Positions 36,519 to 47,100 of a stretch of DNA of 64,000 nucleotides are shown here, piece after piece. Positions within the stretch are counted from its first letter, which is position 1; each line of letters opens with the position of its first letter. The DNA comes from Papilionanthe hookeriana x Papilionanthe teres. Its lineage: Eukaryota > Streptophyta > Magnoliopsida > Asparagales > Orchidaceae. The DNA lies in NCBI GenBank assembly GCA_022702705.1, contig CM040432.1:43178540-43242539 (forward strand), given 5' to 3'. A program made the position numbers and the translations under genes. The notes beneath the pieces are model-generated. The model saw only the letters and a program-made list of their open reading frames with translations. It searched no databases and was not told the origin of the DNA.

Positions 36519-36535
36519 AATGGACCCCCAATAGG
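36519..36535 (-). other. Polypurine tract of E2
   Basis: The minus strand reads CCTATTGGGGGTCCATT directly before the LTR start TGTTGACC. Its 15-nt core is exactly complementary to a site in the E2 leader (46847-46861). Confidence 0.82.
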
Positions 36536-36570
36536 TGTGGTGTGCTAACCAAGCACACCGTGCGTATTGG
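36528..36570. other. 19-bp hairpin beside the E2 PPT
   Basis: Arms CCAATAGGTGTGGTGTGCT (36528-36546) and AGCACACCGTGCGTATTGG (36552-36570) around loop aacca. On the plus strand there is one mismatch and three G-T pairs; on the element RNA strand 15 of 19 pair. Same geometry as the E1 hairpin at 5679-5721. Confidence 0.75.
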
Positions 36571-36894
36571 CGTTGACCAAAAAGATCAACAAAACCAACA
36601 CAGATGTCCAAGTGACAAACTTAGGACGAAGTAGAAGAATTTCCGCTGGGGAGTGTCAAGTATATCTCTGATACTGGAGATTCATGAACTCTCGCTGGGG
36701 AAAGGAAAAAGAGGTGAATCCCAAATCACATGATCTGGGGGAATTTCAATTTAGATTTTATTTTGTTTTAGTTTAAGTTTTGTTGTGTAAGTTCAGATTT
36801 TAGCTTGAGTTTTAGTTTAAATTGAAATTTTGCCAAAATTAACTTGAAGGGATTTGATTTTGAAATGAAAATTGGAATTTTGTGGTTTTAGATG

Positions 36895-37945
36895 TAACAT
36901 CTTCAACCTCAAAAGAAAGTTGAATTGATCGGATTGAATCATTGCAACGAGGAGAGATCTCAGAGCAATGCGGTATTGGATGTAAAATCCTTAACTTCAA
37001 GAGTTCGATTTTGATGTATTTCATTGCAATAGGGAAAGAATCCTAAAGCAATGCAGTCTCGGATGTAAAATCCTCAACCCCAGAAGTTTGATTTTGATGT
37101 ATTTCATTGCGATAGGGAAGGAATCATAAAGCAATGCAGTCTCGGATGTAAAAACCTCAACCCCAAAAGTTTGAATTTTGACGTATTTCATTGCGATAGG
37201 GAAAGAATCCTAAGGCAATGCAGTCTCGGATGTAAAATCTTCAACCCCAAGAATTTGAATTTTGATGTATTTCATTGCAATAGGGAAAGAATCCTAAAGC
37301 AATGCAGTATCGAATATAAAATCCTCAACCCCAAGAATTTGAATTTGGATGTATTTCATTGCAATAGGGAAAGAATCCTAAAGCAATGCAGTATCGGATA
37401 TAAAATCCTCAACCCCAAGATTTTGAATTTTGATGTATTTCATTGCAATAGGGAAAGAATCCTAAAGCAATGCAGTATCGGATATAAAATCCTTAACCCC
37501 AAGAATTTGAATTTGATGTATTTCATTGCGATGGGGAAAGAATCCTAAGGCAATGCAGTCTCGGATGTAAAATCCTCAACCCCAAGAATTTGAATTTTGA
37601 TGTATTTCATTGCAATAGGGAAAGAATCCTAAAGCAATTCAGTATCGGATATAAAATCCTCAACCCCAAGAATTTGAATTTTGATGTATTTCATTGCAAT
37701 AGGAAAAGAATCCTAAAGCAATGCAGTATCGGATATAAAATCCTCAACCCCAAGAATTTGAATTTTGATGTATTTCATTGCAATAGGGAAATAATCCTAA
37801 AGCAATGCAGTATCAGATATAAAATCCTCAACCCCAAGAATTTGAATTTTGATGTATTTCATTGCAATAGGGAAAGAATCCTAAAGCAATGCAGTATCGG
37901 ATATAAAATCCTCAACCCCAAGAATTTGATTTTGATGTGATTTTG
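36895..37945. repeat. 84-bp tandem repeat in E2 3' UTR, about 12 units
   Basis: The anchor gatgtatttcattg (with variants) occurs at 37013, 37096, 37180, 37264, 37348, 37432, 37515, 37599, 37683, 37767, 37851 and 37934. It occupies the same place as the 110-bp array of E1 but shares no sequence with it. Each unit has short arms CATTGC and GCAATG. Because 84 is a multiple of three, long plus-strand frames arise by chance. Confidence 0.93.
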
Positions 37946-38395
37946 AGATCTGGAAGATTGAAATTGAAATTTGATTGAGATTTGATTTGAAATCTCGAAA
38001 ATTGAATTTGAATTTGATTGAGATTTGATTTAAAATTTGCGTTCATTTTGTTTGTCCTTTAATGATTCAAATTTATTTTATCGTCCATTTAATGTTTATG
38101 TGAATTCGACGTTCATCATTTTTTTTTAGATTTTTTAAGGAAAGTTTTATTTTATTCTTTTTGTTTCTTTTTGTTTCTTTTCTGTTCTTTGTTCGAAGTT
38201 CATTTAACTTTAATGACGTTTCTCAGTCAACTTGCACAAAAGAGGTGAAGGCCAAAAATGTGACACAGTCACTTTCATTCCAATCATGTTGAAGATACAT
38301 CATACAACTCGATCTGGAATACATCTCATACAATCCATATAGACTCAAAACGGACTATGTATGATCTTTGCCGATCCATCCAAAAAAGGTATCTG
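37946..38395. other. E2 3' UTR, no gene seen
   Basis: Non-repetitive AT-rich sequence between the repeat array and the AlkB remnant. It begins with a short degenerate gatttgatt repeat (37935-38040). Nothing else recognisable. Confidence 0.5.
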
Positions 38396-39611
38396 TCAGA
38401 AATCCATGTCTGAATAGTGAGGTACAAGGTCAATAACATCACCTTCCAAGCCATCCTTGGCATGGATGTCGTATGGATGTACGTTGCAACTGTTGGGTAT
38501 GCAATCTGCCGGCAGTACCCTCCACGTTATCATTCTCTTTACCATCCTTTTTATGACTAATGGCAATGGATCCACCTGGCCATGACGGAGTATCTCTGGT
38601 GGGTTTCCCTTCTGTCTTCGCGAAGTTGTAGCGGCATCCACATTGTATTGTAATTCTCCCTTTCCACGGCATCCATCTCCGGGGTTTCGAGTAAGTGTTT
38701 TCTCTTAGGCGGCCCGCTCGGCCCATTCTTTTCAAATCCCGAATGCGAGTCCACGATTTGTTGTTGTTCGTATTACGAGAACACGTACGTATGTAGCTCG
38801 AGGCCTTCGAGTATATTGATCCTCCTGCCTCGATTCTCTCGAAGTATTCAAAGTTTTCTTCTCGACATTACTGCATTACGTCTACCTCGTATTACTGGAA
38901 TAATGCGCAAATGGCGAGGCTCAGTGACATATTGTGGGATATATGGCTCGATCCCTTCACGTTCACCACACGCCTCGGCTCCTCGGGGATGGTGTCCGTC
39001 GGGACATCCTCCGGGGTTGCTGCACAACAAGGTTATGCATTGCTGGTGGCTTTATACGGTGGCGTTGTAGCCTTCCTTCTTCGGTTCTTCTTAAGATTTC
39101 CCTGGTCTCTTCTGTTATCCTTGGAGCTGGCCTCCTTTCTTCAGGTTCTTGGTGAACTGGTGTCCTTGAAGTATATGTACTGGCAGTAGCAACTGCCTCG
39201 TCGCGATGGTCCGCTGCTAGTTTAGTTAACATCTTGCGGATACGGCGATTTTTATTTCTTCGCTGGGTTCTTTGTGAGAGTAGCTCTTCATACTTCTCGA
39301 ATTTACGTGGGTGCGGCGCGACAAGCCGCATCCTGCCGTAGCGACTACGGGCTTGATTCTCTTGTCTTCTTCGGTGTTTGTTTTCCTTTTCTTGCTGCTT
39401 TGGATTGGTGGCTTGGGCCACCGACTTTCATTCTTGTCGATCGGGCGAGTTCCTCTCGGTTAGCCGGGACCCGGTCACTTTCCTCGTATTGCGAGCTCGC
39501 TGGTGCGAAGTACGAGTCGATCTCGATTATCGCTCCATCTTTCACCCTCTTTTCGTCGAGTGCAAGGCTTACGCCATTTCTAAAGTTCGGGACCAACCGC
39601 CCGTTCGACAT
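38396..39611 (-). pseudogene. Decayed AlkB (ALKBH9/10-type) ORF of E2
   Basis: Same place as the E1 AlkB ORF. It starts MSNGRLVPNFRNGVSLALDE at 39611, clearly the N-terminal domain of the E1 ORF. A basic Arg-rich linker follows (39421-38963). The AlkB part is split over two frames: GRAGRLRENTYSKP and WKGRITIQCGCRYNF (38735-38600), then EILRHGQVDPLPLVIKRMVK and VLPADCIPNSC (38641-38396). The distal half with the second His and the 2OG arginines is missing, and the HxD motif is not convincing. This copy cannot be active, but it shows that the module belongs to both elements. Confidence 0.83.
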
Positions 39612-39810
39612 TTCCCGCGAAAAGACAAGGAAAAGGATCGGGGGTCGTACTAAGAACAAGAACATTAAGAAAATGTTTATTAAAGACAGCTTTTTTTTAA
39701 TTACTTTTTGTATTTTTAAATTTAATAGGAATGAAGTGGGATTTTGATATGGAAGAGAAAACAAGGAAAACTTTATTATCATGATTTTATTTGTTTTAGC
39801 ACATTTTTTA

Positions 39811-41040
39811 TTATTTTTGGGTTCGGACCCAGTCATAAGTAACTACTTCGCCCGTGCTTCTAGGGATGAAGAATTCATTCCTTGAAAACATCGGGTAGCA
39901 TAATACTTCTTCGAAGTATCGTCCGTTGATCGGAAGCATATGTTGTTCTCCTTGGCGGTTCACTAGGCTGGTAGGAGCCTCTGAGTAGGCTCGCCTCGAC
40001 CACGAACGGCCCTTCCCGAGTGGGTTCAAATTTTCCTCCCTATCTTGCGGTGTGCAAGGATAGGTCTCTTGAGAACGAGAACTAAGTCACCAACTTTGAA
40101 GGTTCTTGAGCAGACCAGTCTGTCATGGCCTTGAACCATCTTAGCTTGGTATAGTTCTAAATTCTGCTGCGCTGCAAGTCTTTTCCCTTCCAGGCTTTCC
40201 AATTTTTCTAGTCATAATTTGGCATTCTCTTCTATCATGATTTTGTTTGCAAGCTGCGATTCGAGTGAAGGAAGGTCGGACCTCTAAGGGTAACACTTGC
40301 CTCGGACCCATACACCGGAGCGTAAGGTGTAGCTTGAGTAGGAGTTACGAAGGTTGTCCGGTAGGCCCATAAGGCTTCTAATAACTTCTCGTGCCAATTT
40401 CTCTTATTGTCGTCCAAAGTTTTCTTTAAGATTTGAACGAGAGTTTTATTAAAAGCCTCGACTAGGGCCGTTTGCTCTTGGGTAGTAAATTGTTGAATAT
40501 CGCCGGTCGATTCCGTGTCTCCGACAAAATTGTTGATTTGTGTGCTTCGAATGTCGACCGATTATACGAGATGATCTCGCGTGGCACTCCGAAAAGGTAG
40601 ACAACTTGGTTCTTGAAAAAGCTGTAGCATGTGGTGTGCTTTCACTTCTCTAAGTGGAGCCGCCTCTGCCTACTGGAAAAATAATCGTAGCCGCAAGAAT
40701 GAAGCGATGTCCTTTTGAAGATGGTGGTTCTATTGGACCCACTATATACGTGCCCCAACATTCGAATGGCCGCGACGCAATTGTCGGATGTAGCACATTT
40801 GGAGGTTGGTGTAGAACTACTCCGTGCACTTGGCATTGGTGACGGCTCTTGGCGATTTTCATGCGGTCGGTCATCATCGAGGGCCGGTAGTACCCTAGTC
40901 TTTTAATTTTCATTTTCATCTTCGGACCCGGCTGGTGAGCGTCGCGAGTCCTGAATGCACCTCTTTAACAATTTCACGGGCCTCGGACCCGCTTAGGCAC
41001 CTTAGCCGCATTTGATCGAAAGACCTTACGTATAACGTGT
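39811..41040 (-). pseudogene. Integrase remnant of E2
   Basis: Pieces in several frames: 40919-40650 (KIKRLGYY, then RHQCQVHGVVLHQPPNVLHP and WGTYIVGP, where the first catalytic Asp is Tyr), 40417-40235 (WHEKLLEALWAYRTTF) and 40029-39811 (C-terminal part with NRQGEQHMLPINGRYFEE). It aligns piece by piece with E1 integrase. The second catalytic region is unreadable because of frameshifts. Non-functional. Confidence 0.85.
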
Positions 41041-41261
41041 TGTTTACTAATGCGTAGGACAATTTTTTCTTGATCGATGGGCTAGCGACCTATCGTCCGG
41101 TAGTTTTCTGTTTGCGGGTAATCTATGTAATGGCTATCGCCAATCTTACGTGTTTTACGTCCTTATTGCTAGCTGATTCTTCTTCTTTTTCGATTTATGT
41201 ATTGTGTACTATGTCGAGTTGTGATAGGACTCGACGTCAGTGAGCTGACACTTCTCTCGAC

Positions 41262-41525
41262 TCATCTTGCAAGCGGGAAAATTCTTTTGCGAGGCGAGCT
41301 AACACATCTGTTAAAGCATTTTCTTTTAGAGATTTTGTAGATCGTCGCATTCGGAATACGTTCCAACAAGCTTGTATGGCGTCTTGGAAGTATTGCTCGA
41401 AGTCTTGGTTTTAAAATTACGTCTTGTACGGTGATACGTTGAATAATTAACTGCGAATCCCCGTAGATGTTGATGTCTGTTCTCCCCATTTGAATAGTTA
41501 ATTCTAGTCATGTTATGAGGGCTTG
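41262..41525 (-). pseudogene. Archaeal RNase H fragment of E2 (3' half)
   Basis: INIYGDSQLIIQRITVQDVI keeps the third catalytic Asp. The first half of the domain, with its Asp and Glu, is gone: at about 41520 the sequence jumps from the protease-RT linker into the middle of this domain. Confidence 0.82.
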
Positions 41526-42187
41526 ATTAATAACTTGATTATTTCTTCGGAGTCTTCTTTATTTAGTAAGGAGCTAACAAAGGTAGGTCTAGGTTCTTCG
41601 CTAGTACCTAAGTTAACCTCCGTTAACTCATCTATTGTAGATTTAATCTCTTCTTCGAATTCTGGTGGAGCATCTCCAATTTCTAAATCTTCAAATTTTT
41701 CTGTAGTTTCCATGCAGTATTCATTAGACTCGCAAGTGACAACCAAGCAAAATTCGGTATCGTCAGTCGATCCTATGTGCCGAATCAGAGACCATGCTTT
41801 GAATTGGGTGGACGAACGGAGTTATTCCATAATTTTTCAAAATGTTGTGATTGACCTTTTGTCCATTGTCGAGGTAAGAAACCACGCTGAATTAAATTTT
41901 GAACATAGGGAGAGTACCACTCAAAAGGTAATTCTATTAATTCGATGAAGTGACATCTTCAAATTGTACATTATTTTCGGTTTTGGAGGAAGGAGCACCA
42001 CGGTAGAATTTGATTGGCTTTGCACCGCCGCTACATACCTCTTTGACCACCATACCCTCGATCTTATTAAAATGGATTGGGGTCAGGGTCATAGTATGTA
42101 CATAGTGGTTAATCTTCTCGTACATTGATTTATATTCTTCATTCTTTTCATCTTCGAGCGGGATCCTGAATTGCGGCTTCTTCCGAC
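41513..42187 (-). pseudogene. Protease-RT linker remnant of E2, ending at RT deletion
   Basis: Pieces 42125-41937 (MYEKINHYVHTMTLTPIHFN) and 41746-41513 (APPEFEEEIKSTIDELTEVN, then SSLLNKEDSEEIIKLLI) match the E1 linker. After LLIK the sequence switches to aRNH. Compared with E1 (about 26900 to 25290) some 1.6 kb coding for RT, RNase H and half of aRNH is missing. Confidence 0.82.
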
Positions 42188-42880
42188 TTATTGTCGCTGC
42201 TTCTTGTTTGACCTCGTTTTCTTCTTCGAACTATCTTCCCAATCAACATTGATGGCTAGTTTCCTCCGTCCAGAATGTCCTAACGTCTCGCCACGACCTC
42301 GTCCCCGGCCTCGACCTCGGATGCGAGTTGTGGAGAAACCTTCACCATCTCGCCGTAAGGGAGTGGTGAGTGACTGTTGGACTAGAACTTCAGGTTCTTC
42401 GTCATCCCGAATTTCCTTTGCTTCATTCATTATGGTATCTCTGTAGAAAATTGTCTTCTTCGGAGGTGCATAATAAGCTGCATCTTCATGGATTCCAATT
42501 TCATGTACGGAGAATGGTTGTAAGTCACCTTTGATGCACTGTTCCTCTCCATCGTAGTATTTGATGCACTGGTGTAGGGATGATGGTACCATCCTGTTTT
42601 CAAGTATCCATGGTCGGCCCAGTAGAGCGTTGAATGACGTTTCCGAATCAATTATGTGAAATTTTGCGGTTGTCTTTGCTAAGTCACCGGTTTTCATTAG
42701 CGAGTGTTATTGATCAGGGGCTCTTTCTCCTTTACGGTTGAATCCTCTTAATAACATTTTGTACGCTTCAAGCTCGCGAGCATCAATTTCCAAATATGCT
42801 AGCTTTCGAAGATTCATTATGTTGATTGATGCTCCTGGATCCACCAATACTGCGGAGAGTGTAAACTTCCACTATTATAG
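42188..42880 (-). pseudogene. Aspartic protease of E2
   Basis: The active site VLVDPGASINIMNL is readable near 42840, then ETSFNALLGRPWILENRMVP in the open piece 42697-42188. That piece continues to GDLQPFSVHEIGIHEDAAYY and the RGRGRGRGRGE tract. It shows Gln where E1 has a stop. A frameshift near 42700 separates the active site from the rest. Confidence 0.82.
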
Positions 42881-42999
42881 CCGAAATGTACAATGGTCGG
42901 TTGTGGTCTGCTGTCCCGAGTAGTAGGTCATTGTCCAGTGAAGGTGACACCTCGCTTGTTCCTTTAACGAGAAAATCTCATCTAAGGAATCTCCGACCA

Positions 43000-44260
43000 T
43001 TTGAGCTAAGCAAATTTCCGGATCGAGTAAGGCCTTGATCGAGCTTCTCTCATCTCCTTTGATAAGATGAGAGCGTCGTAGATGCTCGGTTGGTCGGTAG
43101 TTTCCTAAGATGGGCTAGCACGTTGTAGTCCACTTTATTTTCATGTGTCTCGGCTTCTTCTTGAATGGGTATTTCGCTGCTAGGGTTGGTTCTTCCCGAA
43201 CAACCACACGCTTTCCTTTGTCCTTTGGACCCATTCTCGAAGGTAGAACTCTTCCACTTCTTAAGTTAACTTCAGTAATTTCTTCTGAATCTAGTATTGA
43301 GTTTGCTGGTGTCTCCTCTTGAATTGGAATGACAGGTTCTTCTGGATTAGCTTCAGAGTCTGAAGGCTCTTACTCTATCGGGACTGGAGCTCCTCGAAAC
43401 TCGCAAATAGATTCGTTGCTTGTTGAACTCTCGTATCCTCTTTGGTGGATGTCTTCTTTGTCATTGTGATTGTCGAGATTGTGTATGATTTGAGAATTGT
43501 CATTTGTATCGAAATTGATGTCTGGATTGTCGCTAGTTACGTAATCGTTAGAAACAGTCAAAACGTAGCCAACACCATAACCCTTATCATTATAAAATCC
43601 CACCGGAGTGAGTAAATAATCATACAGAGTTAGAGGTTTGAGAAATTTCTCCCCCGAATCGGAAACAACTATCCTAGGATAAGCAGCCCCTAGTCTAGCC
43701 TTAAGAGCCTCGGTCTTCTCTTCTTCGTCGATTTTCATCTTTTCTTCAGTCGTCTCTTGTTGAGGTGGTTCTTCTATCGCAAGTGATAGTGCTGACTTGA
43801 CAGGTTTCAAACCCTGAGTTGATGCTAGCACCGAAGCGGTTTTGATGTGATCCAAAATCTTCTTTGCATACTTTGTCCGAGCGGTAGTCCATCCATCATC
43901 GGTCGCATAGGGATCTATCGAACAATGAGATCCATCGAGATAACATTGATGGAACCTCCTTTACGGGGTTCCTTCATGTACTCCTTCGGGATCGTTATAT
44001 TCCCTTTCCGAAGATTGTCGTTGAGCCGACTTTTGAAGGTAATACAATCTTACTATCTTATGCCGAAGCATCCGGTGGTAAGGGCAAAAGTTGGGATCAC
44101 CTTTCTTGTCGACTTCTTCGGTCTCTTAGGTTCGGCGAGTTGGAAATGCGGAGTCTTCATCGAGCATGCGGAACATTTTCGGCACTGCCTCATTCTTGAA
44201 CGGATACTCCCTACTCAAAAGCTCCTTTAGCGTACGTTGTGGACGAGGCGGTTGTTCATA
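43000..44260 (-). pseudogene. Gag C-terminal region of E2
   Basis: Piece 43855-43370 carries RIVVSDSGEKFLKPLTLYDY and an Asp/Asn-rich tail, matching the E1 spacer (RIVMSAEGRKILKPITLYDF). Upstream near 44090 a NFCPYHRMLRHKI block is the zinc knuckle with its last Cys lost to a frame change. 42881-43370 is broken spacer leading to protease. Confidence 0.75.
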
Positions 44261-45480
44261 CTGTTGGGATGACTGATAGCTGGGTCGGGGTTGCTGCGGC
44301 CGTTCTTACGGTATCTGTATCGGTTGCTTGCCTTTATCGACAGCTGCGACGATCCCGGACTTCTTTTCAAAAGTTTTCACGGGCTTCTGTTTGTCTGTTT
44401 TGTAGGTGAAACTTAATTGCTTCGCCTCCTCTTCCAAGCTTCCGGCCTTGCTTAACAACTTCTCGAAAGTCTTAATAGTAAATCCCTTGAGGAGAAGTGC
44501 TTATCGGGCCATGAATGCTCTTAAGTAAAATGCCGATCGCATCTTTGTTCTTGTAGTTGTGGCTCACACTTCATACTTAGATTCCTCCATCGAAGTATGT
44601 AGTCCACCAAAGTTTCGTTCGGCTTACGCTTCTCTACCACTAAATCACCTATAGTGATGTGGTGCGAGCTCCGACAAATCGCTTGATGAAGAGGTTCTCT
44701 AATTACGAAAATGTCTTCAACTGAACCGTTCGGTAATTCCGCATACCAATCAAAGGAGATCCACGACGAGCTGGCGACAAATTGTCGGAAGAGTAAAGCA
44801 TCACTTACGCGGCATTGCAACAAGCGGCACGAAAATGTGCAACATCTTGCCGAGGGTTTCCGGTTCCATCAAAGGTCTTGAACGAGAGATGGTACAAAGC
44901 CTTTCGGATATTGGACGGCGTCGAATTCTTCGGGGTAAGGTATACCGTCCGAATGGATGTCCCGCTCTTTGATTGTGCCAAGGCTTCTCGCACTCTGTTG
45001 TTCCACCATGCTCTTGATATCCTTTTCGGAATCATGCTTTGTGTTGCATCCTTCTTTAATTGATCATCCCTGTTGACGGACGTAATCTCCTTTCCTCCGT
45101 CTACAATGTGAATGACTTACGGGGTGTTTCTCTTTGGGGTTCAACTTGACTCTGGAGAGTGGCTAGGGCTACAGCCATCTCTTCCATTCTTTTTGCCATT
45201 TGGGCGATCGTATCATCTTTCTCTTGAAGCTGCCTCCTCATTACTTCGGCTCCTCTCTTCTGCAGTTGCAGAGGGCACCTTGTGAAGCGACGAAGCTCGT
45301 GTTTCAACCATGTTAATTTCTGCATATTCATCATCCATGAACTACGACGAGTCGACTTCATCTCCTAATTTCTCTTCTCTTTCCCTTGCTTAATCGCCGA
45401 ATATCGGTTCTTAGCTTTTTCATAGCATCTTCTAGTGGTCTTTTCGTACATCCTTGCGGTTGTCATGTGATAGCTGTCGG
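44261..45480 (-). pseudogene. Gag N-terminal and capsid region of E2
   Basis: In coding order: EINMVETRASSLHKVPSATA near 45320 (E1: VNMVETRSTSLARESNEEE), piece 45361-45101 ending KRMEEMAVALATLQSQVEP, piece 45035-44805 with FKTFDGTGNPRQDVAHFRAA, and piece 44823-44521 with LLFRQFVASS, SFDWYAELPNGSV and IGDLVVEKRKPNETLVDYIL. At least three frames are involved. It identifies the Arg at the place of the E1 stop at 29937. Confidence 0.85.
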
Positions 45481-46563
45481 GTTTCCATCTCATGTGTCCC
45501 CTTTATTGCGGTAGCACTTTTTCGGACTCAAATCTCTCGACGAGACTTTCTTTCTCGGGTTGTTATTTTAATCTTAATTGTCCCGGTAGTGGGACGCCAT
45601 ACCATCCTTCTAGCGGCGAAGGTACGGGACCGGATGGTCCGTCGGCCAAATGCTTGGAAGGTGGTATCCTCCCTAATTTGTAGTCTCGAAACAATGACGG
45701 GCGGACTAGCTTTCATTCTCTTATTCGGCTTTTCCGCGGCGATAGCGAGTTCTACTCGCGGCCCGAGACGGGACTTGGTCGGCACCGCTCTATCCTTCTT
45801 AAAATCTACGACACGGGGCATTTTTCTTTCTTTGCTAACTTCTCTATCAAGGTTTGCAGTCGAGCAAATGGCGTAATTCTAGCCCTTTTCTTACGGCTAT
45901 CGTTGTATTATACGGGCTGAGGTAATGCGGAAGCAATCTTGCGAACATTTTCTTCATCCTCTGCGGCGGAAAGGGGATGGAACCTGCTTCCTCCCAAAAG
46001 TGGTATGTATTCAGGCAGTGGTGTATACTCGGGCAGTTCTGGGATTTCTTCTAGGAAAGCAACTTCAGCGGCTACGGCTTCTCCAGCAATCCTTCCACTT
46101 CGTTCCTTCTCTGAGTCCGTGTCAGCGATGGAATTCTTGAGCTGGACCCGATTTCAAAAACAGAAGGTTTCACGGGAAGGTCTGTACCCTCCATGGTAAC
46201 AACTTCATCATAGTTCTGAATTTCCTTTCCCTTTAGTCTGGCAGAAGCCGGGGTAGGTGCAGAGACAACTAGAACAGTGGGGGTAGCAACAACGGTCCTT
46301 CGCGAACGGCGGTACTCCTCTCGGTTGGAATCTTTTGCGAGAGGAGGGAATTCCTGAGTTGACTTGAGGTTAAACTCAATCAACGGCTTCTCAGTTTCTG
46401 GTACTTTGCTTATGAGTGAAAAGAGAGTGACGTCGGGGATTTTGATGTCGGTGTCCTTGAATCCTTGTCTGAATCGAATAATTCCATTATCAGGCAGTTC
46501 GTCCTTGAACACGGCCAGGTCGAGTCCGTTGACGAAGGAGAAGATCAGTTTTGGGGCTTCCAT
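45481..46563 (-). pseudogene. ORF1 of E2, unknown function, upstream of gag
   Basis: Piece 46563-46072 starts MEAPKLIFSFVNGLDLAVFK and has EKPLIEFNLKSTQEF. This N-terminal part resembles the N-terminal domain of the AlkB ORFs of E1 and E2 (F-x-N-G/N, L-x-x-A-L, PLIEF-x-L). Its end, FEIGSSSRIPSLTRTQRR, and piece 45821-45528 (SRLGPRVELAIAAEKPNKR) match ORF1 of E1. An extra ORF before gag is known from Ogre-type Tat elements; its role is unknown. Confidence 0.75.
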
Positions 46564-47080
46564 TTCTGCAGGGCAGATTCTAAGTGTTAGTCCCCGAATC
46601 GTGCTTCTTCTTGTCGTAAAACTTATGACGAAAAAGAAAGAGTCTGAACATATTTTTGTTTATCTTAGTGTATTTGTGGTATTAAAGGAAAATTATCTTT
46701 TTTCGAAAAGATTTGTTCATTAGGAAGGAGAATTATTAAAAGAAGGAGAGTTGTAGGAAGGGTAAAAGGAATTGATTAGGAACTGGAAAAGGAAGAGAAA
46801 GTCTTGTAGAAATTTCTCGACCCTCAAGACCACTCCTAAACTAATACCTATTGGGGGTCCACCCTACCTCAGAAATGATGTAAAAGGATCTCGGAACCTC
46901 TCTATTTAGGGGTGTCTAAACAGTGGCTCCTAAATCCGAGAGAATGTTGGCTATACTTGTTCAAGGTAGAAATGAACATAGTATTCCAACGGAAAGAAGG
47001 GTAGTTTGATCCACTAGGAATATGGATACACTACCGATTTTTGAAAGCAGAATTGTCTGATTAAAATGGAGAGAGGAATT
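46564..47080 (-). other. E2 leader between PBS and ORF1
   Basis: A 517-nt untranslated leader with no ORF. It contains the 15-nt site at 46847-46861 (CCTATTGGGGGTCCA on the plus strand) that is the exact reverse complement of the PPT sequence at 36521-36535. Confidence 0.7.
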
Positions 47081-47100
47081 GATCCCCAGCGGAGTCGCCA
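47081..47100 (-). other. Primer binding site of E2 (tRNA-Arg)
   Basis: The plus strand reads GATCCCCAGCGGAGTCGCCA, ending in CCA like a tRNA 3' end; it fits plant tRNA-Arg (T-arm GATCCCC, acceptor GGAGTCG), allowing one difference from the form I know. A 5-nt spacer (47101-47105) separates it from the LTR. tRNA-Arg priming is common in Ogre/Tat elements. Confidence 0.85.

Noticed and set aside
37171..37940. Plus-strand ORFs of 125 and 116 codons with a 28-residue repeat
   Set aside because: They arise because the 84-bp repeat is a multiple of three and lacks stops in one frame. They are antisense to E2 in its 3' UTR, with no start context or domain.
38816..39747. Overlapping plus-strand ORFs over the E2 AlkB region
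   Set aside because: They are shadows of the minus-strand gene in a GC-richer stretch; the minus strand carries the recognisable domains.
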